Positions 1 to 12,079 of a stretch of DNA of 64,000 nt are shown in pieces. This stretch comes from Rotaria macrura (taxonomy: Eukaryota > Rotifera > Eurotatoria > Philodinida > Philodinidae). A program made the position numbers and the translations under genes. Under the pieces are notes generated by a model, which was given only the letters and a program-made list of their open reading frames with translations, was not told the DNA's origin and did no database searches. How positions within the stretch are numbered: position 1 is the first letter of the stretch; each line of letters starts with the position of its first letter. Where the stretch lies: positions 248,001 through 312,000 of the forward strand of contig OENT01000001.1 in assembly GCA_900239685.1 (NCBI GenBank), given 5' to 3'.

Positions 1-3000
1 ACTAGTAGATAATTTCCATGGTTCATGAAGAACTTGTTGAAGAAATGGTGATTCGATTTCAAGATATTTGGACAAAACATATAAACAGAATAGATGACGA
101 TCGATACCTTTACCCGTCATAGCATCACGATACTGTTGTTGATGATAATCACACGCAGCACGAAGTAATTTAATACGTTCACTTGTCTAACAAATATATA
201 TATACATATATTGATATTTGTATGAATAAGAATAAATTTTAAAATGTATTTTTCGTACTGTAATTGTTGAATCATCCATGGATTTGACCCATTGACTTGA
301 TTCAATTGAACATGAACGAACAGTTTCTGTTCGACCATCGCGAAACAATCGTGTCATTGATGCTTCATAAGTTAAATTAAATCTACCCGAATCCTATCAA
401 TAATTACAATAAATAAATTTCTCGATAAATCTATTTTATTTACCCTATAGTGAGCTAATTGAAGTGCCATTTGTAGATAAGCATCTGGTGATAATTTACA
501 TTTCTTCATAAATCTTTTTCCATACATATTATTAACGTAAACATGAAGATCAACATCCTCATAGATTATTTTTGCTTTGACAAGACTTTCTTCAATCATA
601 TTATTACACTAAAAAGTTTACAGAGAATATTGAAAAATAAAGTTTAAAAAAACATCTCTTACACTTTCCGACATGGACCATTTAAGTTTAACTGGTTTAA
701 GTGCAGTAAAACGTGGCGTACCACATGTATTGCCAAATTCATCATAACTGAAATCACAAGATTTATTCCAGTATTTAAAAGAAACAATGTATGCATGCAA
801 AGCTACCCGTAATTCACAATATCTTCTCCAATCATATATTCATACAATTGTCCAGATACTGGAGCATCAGCCTTAAAATTTTTCATTCATTTATGTTAAA
901 CAATGTCTTTGTGTTTTATTATCTCACCCAACTATGTTCAATATTAAGTCCAACCTATTCCAGAAGAATAATAATACACGTGTTTCTTCTCATTTTTGAT
1001 TTAGTTACTTACTACAGCGTTTTTGCTAACAATAAAATTAAATGATTTATCGAACCAACGATCGTATGCCTTGCCATGAAGTATTGAATGTGCATAGGCA
1101 TCAAAACTTTTCGATACATCCTAAATAAAATACATTATAACTATTACATATCAATGATATTTCTTCGTTAATAAACAAAAAGTAAAGTAATTTAAAGAAA
1201 AATCAATGCTAGAAGAACAGAGACAAGCATGAACACAGTGATTGATAACCTTATTATTTGGTGATGATGATGAAACGTCTTTGTAATTTAACTAAAATTT
1301 TTTGATATCTGAATATAATTTTATCATGAGAAATTATACAATAAACTTACAACTCCTATATCATATTCTTCATCATCCAAAATGAGTACGAATGCTGCTC
1401 GTTCTATAGCTTCCAATGAAGAACGGTTGACGCCTGTTGCGAAATGCTTTTGACGAGCTTCAGCCCAAAATGTTCGTTCGCCAGCTGTCAATGCTGCTAA
1501 ATGTTCTTCACCATAAGCTGGTGGTGTTGTATCTCTAATAATTTCATCCAGTTGACTAAAATCAAACAGTGTAATATTTATATAAATCGATTACAAACAA
1601 TACTAACAGCTGAAGTTCACATGGCTGAAGTAAAGTATTTCCATACAACATAAATACTTTATACCAACGGCCTTTATGATAAACAGCAATATGATGACTA
1701 TCTGAGTAATGAACAATTCTATCTATGATAAAAAGAAGTCAACAATAAATCATTGTCAAATAAAAGTGAACATCAAAATTTCTTTCACATACCTGTTTCT
1801 TTTCCGGGTATACGCGTTGTATTGAATTGTCGTTCATATTGACTTGAGCAAAGTGGAATTAATTGTTGTACCATCAACTATTTGAAATAAATCGGTTTAT
1901 GAATGAATTAGAAAACAGATGTACACATTACTAGAAAAAGTTTGTTACTTTTTCTTATCGATTCTCCTAAACCCTAGATCTGAACAGGTAGTAGTCAATT
2001 ACTAACGATGATCTATGGAGAATGTCCGAATAAACGAGAGACGGTATGCATCGATATTGAACGAAACAGCTGATATTATACATGTTTGAAGTTGGCTGTG
2101 TTCACAGTAAATCTTTTGGAGTTCTTCACAAAAAAATCTTCGAAACTTTTAAAGAATGTTGAGACATTTAGTTAAGTCTGGTGCTAGTAGAATTAAAGAT
2201 TGTGCGAGTGTCTTCAATTGCATTATACTCGTTGTCAGGTGTTCGAATGTTAGATATCATGCTTTTATTTTTACTACTTTTTCGGCATCATACAATGGTC
2301 TGTGTCAAGAAGAAAAATTATAGTAAGATTTCGATTATTAACTACGGTTTCATAAAACTTGTTCTTTCTCTATAGTTGTACTCATTCATTTAATAGGAAG
2401 TAATCGATTTTGAACAAGAAGAAAATTAATGAAAGCTTTTCCACCCTCAAATTACACGACAAAAAAGCAGAATATTGAGTGTTGTAGTTTTCAACTGAAC
2501 TGTATTTGTGACGGGATGTCATTAACGACTGAAAACTTTACCGTGTGTTATCATTCATTATCAATAAATATGATCTAATGATGTCTAATAAACCTTCAAA
2601 TTTACGTAGAATTCTTTTCAATTACTCAAATGTTATATTCTTTTAGAATAGTTACACACTCATGCAAACAATGCCATAGAATAGTTAACCGTTGCAGTAT
2701 CATTTTTCTATTTATCACGAAATGCAGTACAAAAGTACAGCAATGTAGTCTCTATTGTCATCTGTCTATGCTCAATTGCTTTTCTACAGAAAAGCGTGCA
2801 CGATCTAAGACTATGAGGTTTATTTTGAAATAATAGAGAGCAAATTTATGTGGAAAATAGTGCATACAGTTAATTTAAGAAAACTTAAAAACCACTCCAT
2901 ACTCTGCAAGAAACTTCAATGTATTTGAAAATTTTAATAGAAGAATAGTACTCGATTCAAGAATTTTAACGGAAAATGCCTGGACGAATCTTTCTTTTCT

Positions 3001-4082
3001 TCTCTCTCTCTCATTTATCTATAGAACATACTGGCTTAACCGCCTCATGATCAAGTTGATTGCGATATTGAAATGCAGCACAAATAACATTAGCTGCACG
3101 TGCTGTTTGAATTGTTGTTGGTCGAATATAAGCAGCATCCTTAATAAAAGCAACTACATCACGAAATTGTCTACATCTAATGATTTTCAACATACAAGAC
3201 CATAGAAATTACTATTCACCATAATTGGTGATCGACCACGTAAATAAATAAACTTCTCCCACCAATCAGATACCTGAAGAAAATAAAAATTTTTAAATCC
3301 ATTGAATAGTGTACAAATAATTTACTAACATAATTAGTTGACAAAAGCCATTTTAACCATAAATATCTTTGTATTTTTCTTCCAACCTTTTTTTTAAAGT
3401 CTTCAGCTAACGATTCCATACGTTTGTATTCTTCATCATCACATAATGGACGGATCGTTCTTAAATATCGTCTGAGTGTATCATCTAAACTTGGCAATGG
3501 TAATGTTGGCAAAGCACTTTGATATGAATATAATGATGGATTACGACCAATTAATAATTTAACTAGACCTCCCCATATTTTCGGACCTAATCCCATTGGT
3601 TTTCCATGTTCTTGATACATCCAACCGTGATAGGAAAATAATTTTTTTAATGCTGTCTGTCGAATTTGTATTATAACGAAATATGTACCGCAACCGAAGA
3701 TAATACATGCAAGAGTTTTAGAATTATCTGGTGCAATATATCGTTTAAGTATATGTGATTCGATCCAATCAATTAAACCGTACGATGTATCATGACCTTT
3801 CGTTGTAAGACCATATATGATACCACACCAAGCAATACCACGAAGTGGATGACCAGGATATATAGAATTATGTACAGAATTAATCGTACGACGAATACGA
3901 AGTTTCCATGAACGCAAACCCGAATACAATAAAGCTTTGAATACATCATAACTTAAATTAACACTGACCCCTATTAGAAAGAAACACAAATTATTTGTAA
4001 TATCAATTTGAAAATTGTATACATAAATACCTTCTGCACCGACAGTAAATTGAAAAGCAACAGCTTCGTGTGCTTCAGCCAT
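1..4082 (-). CDS. CPT1: Carnitine O-palmitoyltransferase 1 (CPT1), C-terminus beyond the window
   Basis: CPT1 moves long-chain acyl groups from CoA to carnitine at the outer mitochondrial membrane, the entry step of beta-oxidation. The N-terminus [14 protein letters not shown] is nearly identical to vertebrate CPT1 and fixes the start. Later blocks also match: [40 protein letters not shown], the catalytic [39 protein letters not shown] and [10 protein letters not shown]. Exons, in coding order: 4031-4082, 3330-3970, 3196-3273, 3032-3139, 1793-1877, 1608-1722, 1351-1555, 1013-1120, 928-954, 807-871, 663-747, 444-608, 259-393 and 1-186. All join in phase with GT-AG sites. The 685 codons seen place the catalytic His at residue 471, against 473 in human CPT1A. 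Roughly the last 60-90 residues lie outside the window. A 42-bp optional exon may sit at 1250-1291. One intron (1878-3031, 1154 bp) is far longer than the others and holds nothing I recognise. Confidence 0.95.
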
Positions 4083-4777
4083 GAGATTTTTCTTCCTACT
4101 ATACTTTTATCAATTTTTCTATTGGATTGTAGATAATCTAAACAAAGAATTTACTATGAATGTGAGAGTGGACTTTGACCTACTATTCTTATTTCAAGCT
4201 CGACACAATTTAATCATGCGTAGTTATGATGGACGTTTGCGTAAATCGTGGAATGAAAGAAAAGGAAAGGAAAAAAAGCGACTAAGCAGAAGAACGACAA
4301 ATGCAGTTGCCCGACGGAAGAAAAATTTGGTCGATGTTCAGTGTGGTGAAGAATAACTTTTTTTTCTTCTCATCTAAAAACAACATAAATAGAACTTTCT
4401 TCTTTTCTTATGATAATTAAAACTATGAGTCTTCTTCAGTATCGTGTCATATTAGTACAAAATTGATAAACTAAAAGATTTATCACCTGTTTATTCTCAG
4501 TATTAATCTTGCAGCAATCATTCCTTTATTTTTTTCATTTTATTTGCCATTACTTTTTGTGTTTGAAAACTAACAAAAGTATAACTCAACGAAGTACCTT
4601 CTCTATTATGTATTTTACGAAAAAAACAAAGAATAAAAGATTACACGAGAGAAGACTGTAATTGAATAAAGTGAATAAGATTGAAAAAAAAACAATTATA
4701 TATATATACGTATATTAATAGAGATAAAAAAAAGATATAATTAGTTTATTGATATTTTTTTTTATCGTTTTAGTTTG
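4083..4777. other. Spacer between CPT1 and TFG
   Basis: This 695-bp stretch lies downstream of TFG and upstream of CPT1 on the minus strand. It should hold the TFG 3' UTR and the CPT1 promoter and 5' UTR. The only open frame (4081-4356, plus) has no recognisable family and overlaps the CPT1 start, so I treat it as chance. A short TA repeat occurs near 4698-4710. Confidence 0.6.
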
Positions 4778-6227
4778 TTATGATGTTTTAGTATATGCTT
4801 GTGCAGGATTATAGAAGTTATTTTGTGGTGCATAACCACCATATGGTTGTTGAGAAGCTAATGGTGGTAGAGATGGCATTGATGTCGGCTGTATGAAGGA
4901 TGGATTGATTGTAGCTGGTGATGAGTTTGATGGTGGTCCTTGTGGGGGCTGTTGATTAAATCCACTCGTTGTATTGATGTTAGGATTGAATGCAGAGGGT
5001 CCAGATCTTTGTTGCATCATAGCTTGTTGTTGACCATAGAAGCCACCTTGCTGTGGTGGTGGTCCTAATGGTGTTTGCTGTTGACCTATAAAGTTGGACG
5101 TTTGAACAGGGTTTGAAGCTGGTGGTGGTGGTGGAGCTGAGCTAGGATTGAAATTTGCTGCTGCATTTGCATTTGGGAATGGAGCAGGAGGAAATGGTGT
5201 TGGAAATCGAGATGAAAGTGCGTTTGGTAAGGGTGGCATGCCTGGAAATGATGCTGGTGGAGCACCGTATGGAGTTGAAGATGTTTTATTTTGTTGATCA
5301 TTGTAACCTGTCGCAACGAAATGAGGTGTTGTTATTTGTGGTTGTTGAAATGAATTATGTGCTGGTTTATTCGCGTCATTCGATTCTGATGTTTGATATT
5401 GATTGGAAGTATCACCTAAACGAGGAAAAAGTTTAATTAAAGATACCATGGTTAAGTTAGTAACTTCAGAAGCTAACTTGGTGATCTGGGTGATATTGTT
5501 TGCAAGGATTTTGGTTCAGTAGAAGCTACTTTATTCGAAGTCGAAGATTTCGATCGAATACTATCGGGAGTAGACGAACGTTGATTTTGATGAATATGTT
5601 TATATGGATCGAATTCACGTGTTGTAGTTGAAACAAAGGCAGACGTAGGTACTGTTGTTGGTGTTGTTTCTTTTTCTTGCTTATTTGTTGAATCTTGATT
5701 TATTGGGACTTGAAGTCGATCAAGAATAGCTTGTACCGAATTTCGAATCTGTTGCAATTCAGTTCGAAATGTTTTAGCATCAATTAAGCTTCCTTCCTTA
5801 TTAGTATTTTCCAGTGAACTACTAGCTAATGGTTCATTACCATTAACTAATACAAAAAGACGAAGATTTTTATGAAAATGTAGCGCTACTGTTAAATCAC
5901 TATCATTTAGTAAGGTTATTTTATCTCCATCATCATCTAAATACTTTATTGTTAATTCATCTGAATTTGAAATTTTTCCAGAGAATACACGTTCCATCAT
6001 GAGAACAAGTTCTAAACAGTAAACATGTGCCATGGTAATCTTCTTTTCAAGAAAAAGAAATCAATTTTTTAAAATAAATTACCATTTAATGTTAAATCTT
6101 CATTATGTATCATCATCTTACGAATGTCATCGCCTAACTGCGCCTTTATAATTAGTTGACCGGATAGTTTATCACTGTTGGGGGTTGTTGATGACATTAA
6201 ACGCTGACCATTTGTTGGATCATTCAT
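4778..6227 (-). CDS. TFG: TFG-like protein (PB1 domain, coiled coil, P/Q-rich tail)
   Basis: TFG organises COPII carriers at ER exit sites. The protein has 438 residues from three exons: 6083-6227, 5478-6011 and 4778-5415 (introns of 71 and 62 bp). The PB1 domain spans about residues 22-100. It begins KLSGQLIIKAQLGDDIRK, continues NELVLMMERVF across the first intron, then TIKYLDDDGDKITL, which carries the acidic OPCA-type motif. A short coiled coil follows (FRTELQQIRNSVQAILDRL). The SSTPDSI segment matches the SGTPDSI block of human TFG. The C-terminal half is a low-complexity Pro/Gln/Asn tail, as in animal TFG. The ATG at 6225-6227 opens the PB1 exon; a splice-acceptor-like TTTAG ends 2 nt upstream of it, consistent with trans-splicing. 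The second intron is open in another frame, so single-frame reading breaks the gene in two. Confidence 0.9.
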
Positions 6228-7862
6228 TGCTAAATATGAATCAAATTTCTTAATGGATCAAAATATGAGGTGAATAACTACGATAACTCACGTAATAGAT
6301 GAATATGAGATTTCGTTTTACTTTACTCAAACAATACCTTGACACTAGCCACGTTGATAATGGACTCTATATGGATAGGCTTTTAGAAGATGAATCAATA
6401 TCTTGTTGATAATTTCGTAGTTCTTCTTTTTTTATTGACATGAATAAGTAATCGAATTATTGGGGTTTTTCATTCAAAAATAGAAATCTATATTATTCTA
6501 AGAATATTGGTACTAATCTGTATAGATGTCTCTCGAATTCATCAAGGAAAAATGTTACTTGCATATACCTAAGACAACTAATCCGATACGAGAACTCCGT
6601 TTGATTCGATAGGAATCTGTTGGGAGTTGTCGGATATTTGAGAGAGTCAGAATGATCACGATCTCTGTCGGAATACCAGGGTTCTGATGCTTCCCAACAT
6701 CCATCCGACAATTTCGGATAGCATCCTATTGGACAGCTTCATCCTGGATATGTACCATAGCTGAAGTCAAAGAGCAAGCTTCAATCTGACCTGCAGGTTA
6801 ACGCAGACAAATTGATGTTTCTATTATTTTTACAGAACCTTCATATTCTTCACTATAATTTAATTCATGATATTAGTTTTAACTAATTATGTCTATTTTT
6901 CATGAAGATGATAGCACAGCGATTTCTTCTAGAAACTAATAAATAGAAAAGGAGACAATCATTATTCATGTTCTCAAAGAGAATCTGAGTTGCCAGATGA
7001 AAATCTAGTTCAGACATTTTTTGTTTAAAGCCAGAAAATAATCAGAGTATTTCTGAACAAAATCATAAAAAATTTAGAAAAGCATTTTTTGCAATCACTT
7101 GACAGCAGTATGCTAATAGCATATGCAACCTCTATTGATATTTCCTTGTAATCCACCTTGGCTTTTTGTCATAGGTGTACTACTTTAATGAAAAACAATC
7201 CCATAAAGATGTTGTTTAGTTGATGCGACGTCCAGACAAAGATACTTAGTGTCAAGCTCTTCCCCTAGATTCGAATGTCATTCTCTTAATACGTACCATG
7301 TAGTTTAACGAAAGTCTAGGAAAGGAAAATAAATCATATAAAATTCTATTGGGCAATGTTATTTATATTTTCTCTTTTCCTATCGATTTCAATTTAGCAG
7401 TTGCATTTGAGCTGAAGCCCGTAAACCAAATTGTTAACAATGATAATTACTACTTATTCTTATTTATGTTGACCATCATTATACTAATGAGTCATAATAA
7501 TATTTTACGCAGAATAGGGAAGAAAATCCGAACATGAGAAAATTTTCAGAAATTTTTTCAAAATTTCGACACTTCCCTTCTGTTGCAGAAGATCCGGCAA
7601 TCTTGAAGAGAGTAAACAAGAGAAATATCGAGAATAAAAAGAATGATAACAATAGGAAGACAATTTACATTCGACTATCGAATTTTACAAATGAATGAAT
7701 ACAAAGCATTTTATCCTATTTTCTAGGGTGTAAACGAACTCTTCTTCTGTCCGTTGGTGTATATCTTGCAATAGTAAACTGACGTGCTATCCCGTTATAA
7801 GTCGCTGAAATAGAACACTATTGACCGAGCGTATTTCAGTGACAAACATATCAACTTGCAGT
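6228..7862. other. Non-coding stretch upstream of TFG
   Basis: No supported gene. The proximal part should contain the TFG promoter. Around 6590-6730 there is slightly GC-richer sequence with loosely repeated and inverted TGTCGGAT / ATCCGACA words, perhaps a decayed element. The short open frames here have no recognisable domains. Confidence 0.5.
7855..7862. repeat. Target-site duplication, left copy
   Basis: The octamer CTTGCAGT directly abuts the left terminal repeat of the hAT-like element and is repeated exactly on its right side at 8681-8688. Eight-base duplications are typical of hAT transposition. Confidence 0.9.
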
Positions 7863-8680
7863 TAGAGACCTGCGGGGCCCCCGAACTCCGACTCCGATTC
7901 CGACGGAGTCGGAGTCGGGATCGGAGTCGGAGTTAGTGGAATAAAATTTTTCGGAATCGGAGTCGGAGTCAATTTTATTTTCGGGGTTTATCGGAGTCCC
8001 ATTAACCCCGGAAAATTTTAATTGTGTGATAAATTTTCGCTATTTCACACGACAATATCCTCATTTTTCATGTTAAGAAGAAAAAAGATAAAATACAACG
8101 CTTGGTAATATAGTGAGATTCCACTTCAGGACAAAAAAGAACAAATGAACCATTTTGACAGTATAAGATTCGAATGATCGACCAAGGAAAACAATGCTAT
8201 TTTTGAAGAAATACACTCTGCGAATCATTGACGAGAACTACATGAAAATATTGCTGCATTTGAGTAGAATTGAAGTGCTTCTCGTTTTCACGGGTTTCCC
8301 AGATTCATTATTTTCATCTATCACCTTTTGAAATTCGTTTTTTCTCAAACACCTATTAGTCATTTTTTATTTTTGAGAGTACCATAAATGCAAAACTCAA
8401 AATTACTTCTTTGATTTTTCTTTGATTTTCATTAACGCATTTGTTTATCTGGTTTGATGTATTCAAAAATAAGCAATAAAATACACCAGAGGTCATCCAT
8501 TTTCAATAATAATTTTTTGGAGTTTTCCGGAGTTGGAGTTGGAAAAAAATATTTTTCGGAGTCGGAGTCGGGCTCGGAGTCAGCGAAATGAAGTTTTTTC
8601 GGAATCGGAGTAGTGACTGAAAAAGTTTTCGGAGTCGGAGTCGGGTTTTGGAATAAAAAAATTGACTCCGCAGGTCTCTA
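7863..8680. mobile_element. Non-autonomous hAT-like DNA transposon, 818 bp
   Basis: The element begins TAGAGACCTGCGG and ends with its exact reverse complement CCGCAGGTCTCTA (13-bp perfect terminal inverted repeats). An exact 8-bp duplication, CTTGCAGT, flanks it. Subterminal regions (about 7880-7990 and 8519-8665) are degenerate arrays of a GGAGTC hexamer, in both orientations at the left end, able to form hairpins. The middle (about 8040-8510) is unique A+T-rich DNA without a transposase frame. The 8-bp duplication and TAG-type termini are hAT hallmarks, so I infer a short derivative mobilised by a hAT transposase elsewhere. The intact ends and duplication suggest a fairly recent insertion. 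I cannot name the subfamily. Confidence 0.85.
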
Positions 8681-8688
8681 CTTGCAGT
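8681..8688. repeat. Target-site duplication, right copy
   Basis: CTTGCAGT directly follows the right terminal repeat and matches 7855-7862 exactly. Confidence 0.9.
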
Positions 8689-11600
8689 ACAATCTTATGC
8701 TACAAGTTGACATCTAGAAAAATGAATATTAATTTGCACTCAGTTCATCAGCTTTGGTCTGACCTACAAGCCAGACTGAAAATAATACAGACAGATCAGT
8801 TCAGACTGAAATTTCAAAAATTAAACTTGGCCTGGTTGTCTAGCAAGCAGGTAGGCCAGACTGATAGCTTTGATAATTACGTGTAGCTTTTTAGAATAAG
8901 ACGTAAAACGTTTCTCATTGTAAACATAGACTCACCCAATATTTCGTTATCGAAGATCCGAAATTCAACTTGCTGATTTACATTACATCGACTAAGTATT
9001 ATTGATACATATGAAAAAGATTAGTCTACAGAAAAATATTATTGACGCGTAATTACCATTCACTTTCACTAGGTTCAATCTGTGTTCTCGTGTAGCTTAT
9101 ATTTGAACTTATAACAGACTTAAGAAAGTGAAATATCAGTAAAATGTATCATTATTGTGAAAGAAACATCTTCGTGACACAATGCTTTAATGTGTAGTAA
9201 CTGCTCTATCTTGCTTTTACAAGAAAAGCAGCATACAAACAGCAAGAAATGACGTGGAAGCTTTGGCTTGTCATCAAGAGCTACTATGTTCATTGTTTGA
9301 AACGCTCACATAGTATGTCAATATTATCAGTAAAATTACAGCCGGAATTTGTAGATGTGATCAAAGAAGTCCTCGTAGAGAACTACATTTTATTATGTGA
9401 AGTATTTATATCGATTTCTGAGTACAATTAGAGACAGATTTCTTTTATAAATTATGGTACTTGAGTTGGATTTACGATGATTTGAAAACAAAACACCAAG
9501 CATCATTATTAAAAAACATTTATCGTGCATAAGGATTTACAGAATCAAATTCATTGTTTGATAAACGAACCATTATAAGTAGGGTTGAGTATTATAATGA
9601 ATGGAAGTGTGAATGCATAGCATGTTCATCTAGATCGTTTCACAGGGTGTATACTTTTATTTATACCCGTAAACATATACGTGAGTTTTGACGTGTGATG
9701 TGTCACGTTCGCTCTTATTTCACAATATGAACATTGTATACGTTTAAATTCCTGTAGTTATAATCATGAAACCAAAATTGTTTGACAAATATTTCAGAGC
9801 GAGAGCGTACACATCTTGGATACGAATCCTAGAGTAACATTGTTGAATTTTTGAGTATTTTTAATCAACTAAAAGTCTCAGAAAACTGTTTGCTCTTCAT
9901 TTCATTGTAAATATTTTTGAAATTGCAACGAATGAGAATCATTCATGCGTCGTCGACGTACTCTATTAAGAATGAGGAAGTTTATCGTGTAAGAAAAGAC
10001 AAACGCCTTTTGTGTGCGAGATAAAGTTATAGAAAGGTAGAGTGGAAGTTTGAGCATTTGCTTACCATATTTTCTTACAGTAAACCACAGTTCTACAAAA
10101 ATAAAGACGAAAAGTTCAATATATGTTAACATCAAAGTTTCAACTTTCAAATAAATAATAGCGAAAATGTTGATCAATAGAATATATCAGATACAAATTT
10201 TTAAAACACAGCAGGCAGAGCAATGATCTTTCGATTTCACCTATGTTGCCCATATTCATATTCATATTCATTTCATTTCATATATACTATAAGAATACTC
10301 TAGATGTATTTGAAGAGATTTAGAGTTTGCTATTTAGAAAATTTTTGCACTACTGAAACCAATATAGAATCAGAAGAAGAAAAAGGAGTCAGTTCAGATT
10401 TGATTTTATTCATGATCATACGATATAGACCTAGACTACAACCTGCATTAAAAGAATCCATATCGACAAGACTACAACTGAAAGAAATACTATGTAAATG
10501 AATTAAGAGGCAAAGTCATGACAACAGTGGCACTTTTCCGTAGTCGATCTCATCTGTCACTATTACCATGTGCATGTTTTTAACTATAATTTACGAATAG
10601 ATCTAGAGGATTCCATATGTTGTACAAAACTAAGACATAAAATATCTACGGATATTCATTTAAATGTGAATCAATTGACGTTAATGTCAACTTCATATTC
10701 CACATCTATATTAGCATAAAGATAGTTTGACTGACGTGCATCTGTATTTCAACATTACTTCAAACTACTTTGAATCAATTATATTAATATGAACACAGTA
10801 AGCACTGTCTTTCTCATCATCAAGAATATAACAACATTTTCTAGCTTAATCTCGTGCTATTCTACGTGTTTAAATGATATATATGAACATAAATTTCAGC
10901 TTTTGTATCTTCAAAGCAAGTGATTTTCACAAATGCTGTTGTCTAACACAACTAAACAGTTGAATATTCTCCTTTAAAATTCCATGTGCTCTCTTGTTTC
11001 TCTTGAATTCTTTTTATATCTTTTCATACGTTTGTCATTAATAGCATCGGGCTCGTGTGCACAAACGTTATAAAATTTGTGTTGTCGATCAGTTACTCTT
11101 CGCTCATGATAACACTATTGAAGTTCTTGTTGTGCCACCATGAATGCTAACAGCGTAATTAATATAGTTTTTGAAAATTGAACCCATATTATTTACAAGA
11201 GTGTTGATAGAATTCTTTTCAAGTATAAACCGTCTTAAATCACTATCAACGTGATGATCATTTACAATTAAGTGTGCCTATAAGATATTGTGTCCTCAGT
11301 ATAGATGAATGAAAAATGAGAATATTTGACAGTCACGATAATGAAACCTTTTAATGAGTAAATTCGTGCTACTCGTGTAATCTGTTGTATGTACTAAATA
11401 ACATGTTATGGCCCAAATATTTGTCACGGTACTATTGTTCTTGCTATAGAGTAGTGACCTGCAATTTTTCTTGATAAATTGTTTAACTTGGAGAGTGAAT
11501 TCTTAGCCGATCCTAAATTCTATTTAATTTTATACGAGATAGGTGCAATTTGTCTACGCATTGATAAAACAATCAATGATCATCTCTTGCATATTACTGT

Positions 11601-12079
11601 AGACAATAAAGAAGAAAATACAAGAACTATTACGTTAAGTACGCGATGGTTCTTTTATTTCAACTCTGATTGTCAATCGATTCTGTGAAATGTCTCCTGT
11701 CAATTCATCATAGAATTAAATCTTTTTTCTGAAATAAGTGGCTGATCACATCGATGCAATTTTCTGCTCGCATTTAAAAAATTATTGTTATTGTAGTGTG
11801 CTTTTGTACTTTGTATTTCATTTTTTCTATCAGATATTCTACAATCAAACATCGATCAACCAAGATATTAATGTAAAATCAATCAAGATTTTACGATTAT
11901 TCTATTTCCATCATTTCAAATTTTTGAGAAGCAAAAAGCATAGACAAATCAAGATACATATACAATGAGAAAAACAAAAAGATAAATAAAAACTTCTTAA
12001 GAAACGTTTGATACGACTTTACTGACATTTTGAACAAAATCCAGATGATCAATCATGCGAATGGTTTGACTAACTTTCT
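8689..12079. other. Non-coding stretch between the hAT-like element and the synthetase/amidase gene
   Basis: About 3.4 kb of A+T-rich sequence without a supported gene. Small open frames (8662-8886, 9249-9431, 10304-10501, 11479-11688) show no family signature or splice support. A short ATTCAT-type repeat lies near 10254-10280. The proximal end should hold the 3' UTR of the minus-strand gene at 12080. Confidence 0.5.
8751..8870. repeat. Imperfect inverted repeat just right of the hAT-like element
   Basis: The left arm, around 8751-8765 (GCTTTGGTCTGACCTAC), is mirrored by sequence around 8851-8870 whose complement reads GCTATCAGTCTGGCCTAC. GTCTG and CCTAC are shared, with a few mismatches elsewhere. 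It could be an older fold-back element or chance; I see no terminal duplication. Confidence 0.3.

Noticed and set aside
4081-4356. Plus-strand open frame of 91 codons overlapping the CPT1 start
   Set aside because: No family signature, mostly Lys/Arg and Phe from biased composition, and it overlaps a secure gene on the other strand.
5086-5436. Additional open frames over the TFG tail on both strands
   Set aside because: Shadows of the repetitive Pro/Gln-coding sequence; the spliced TFG frame explains the region.
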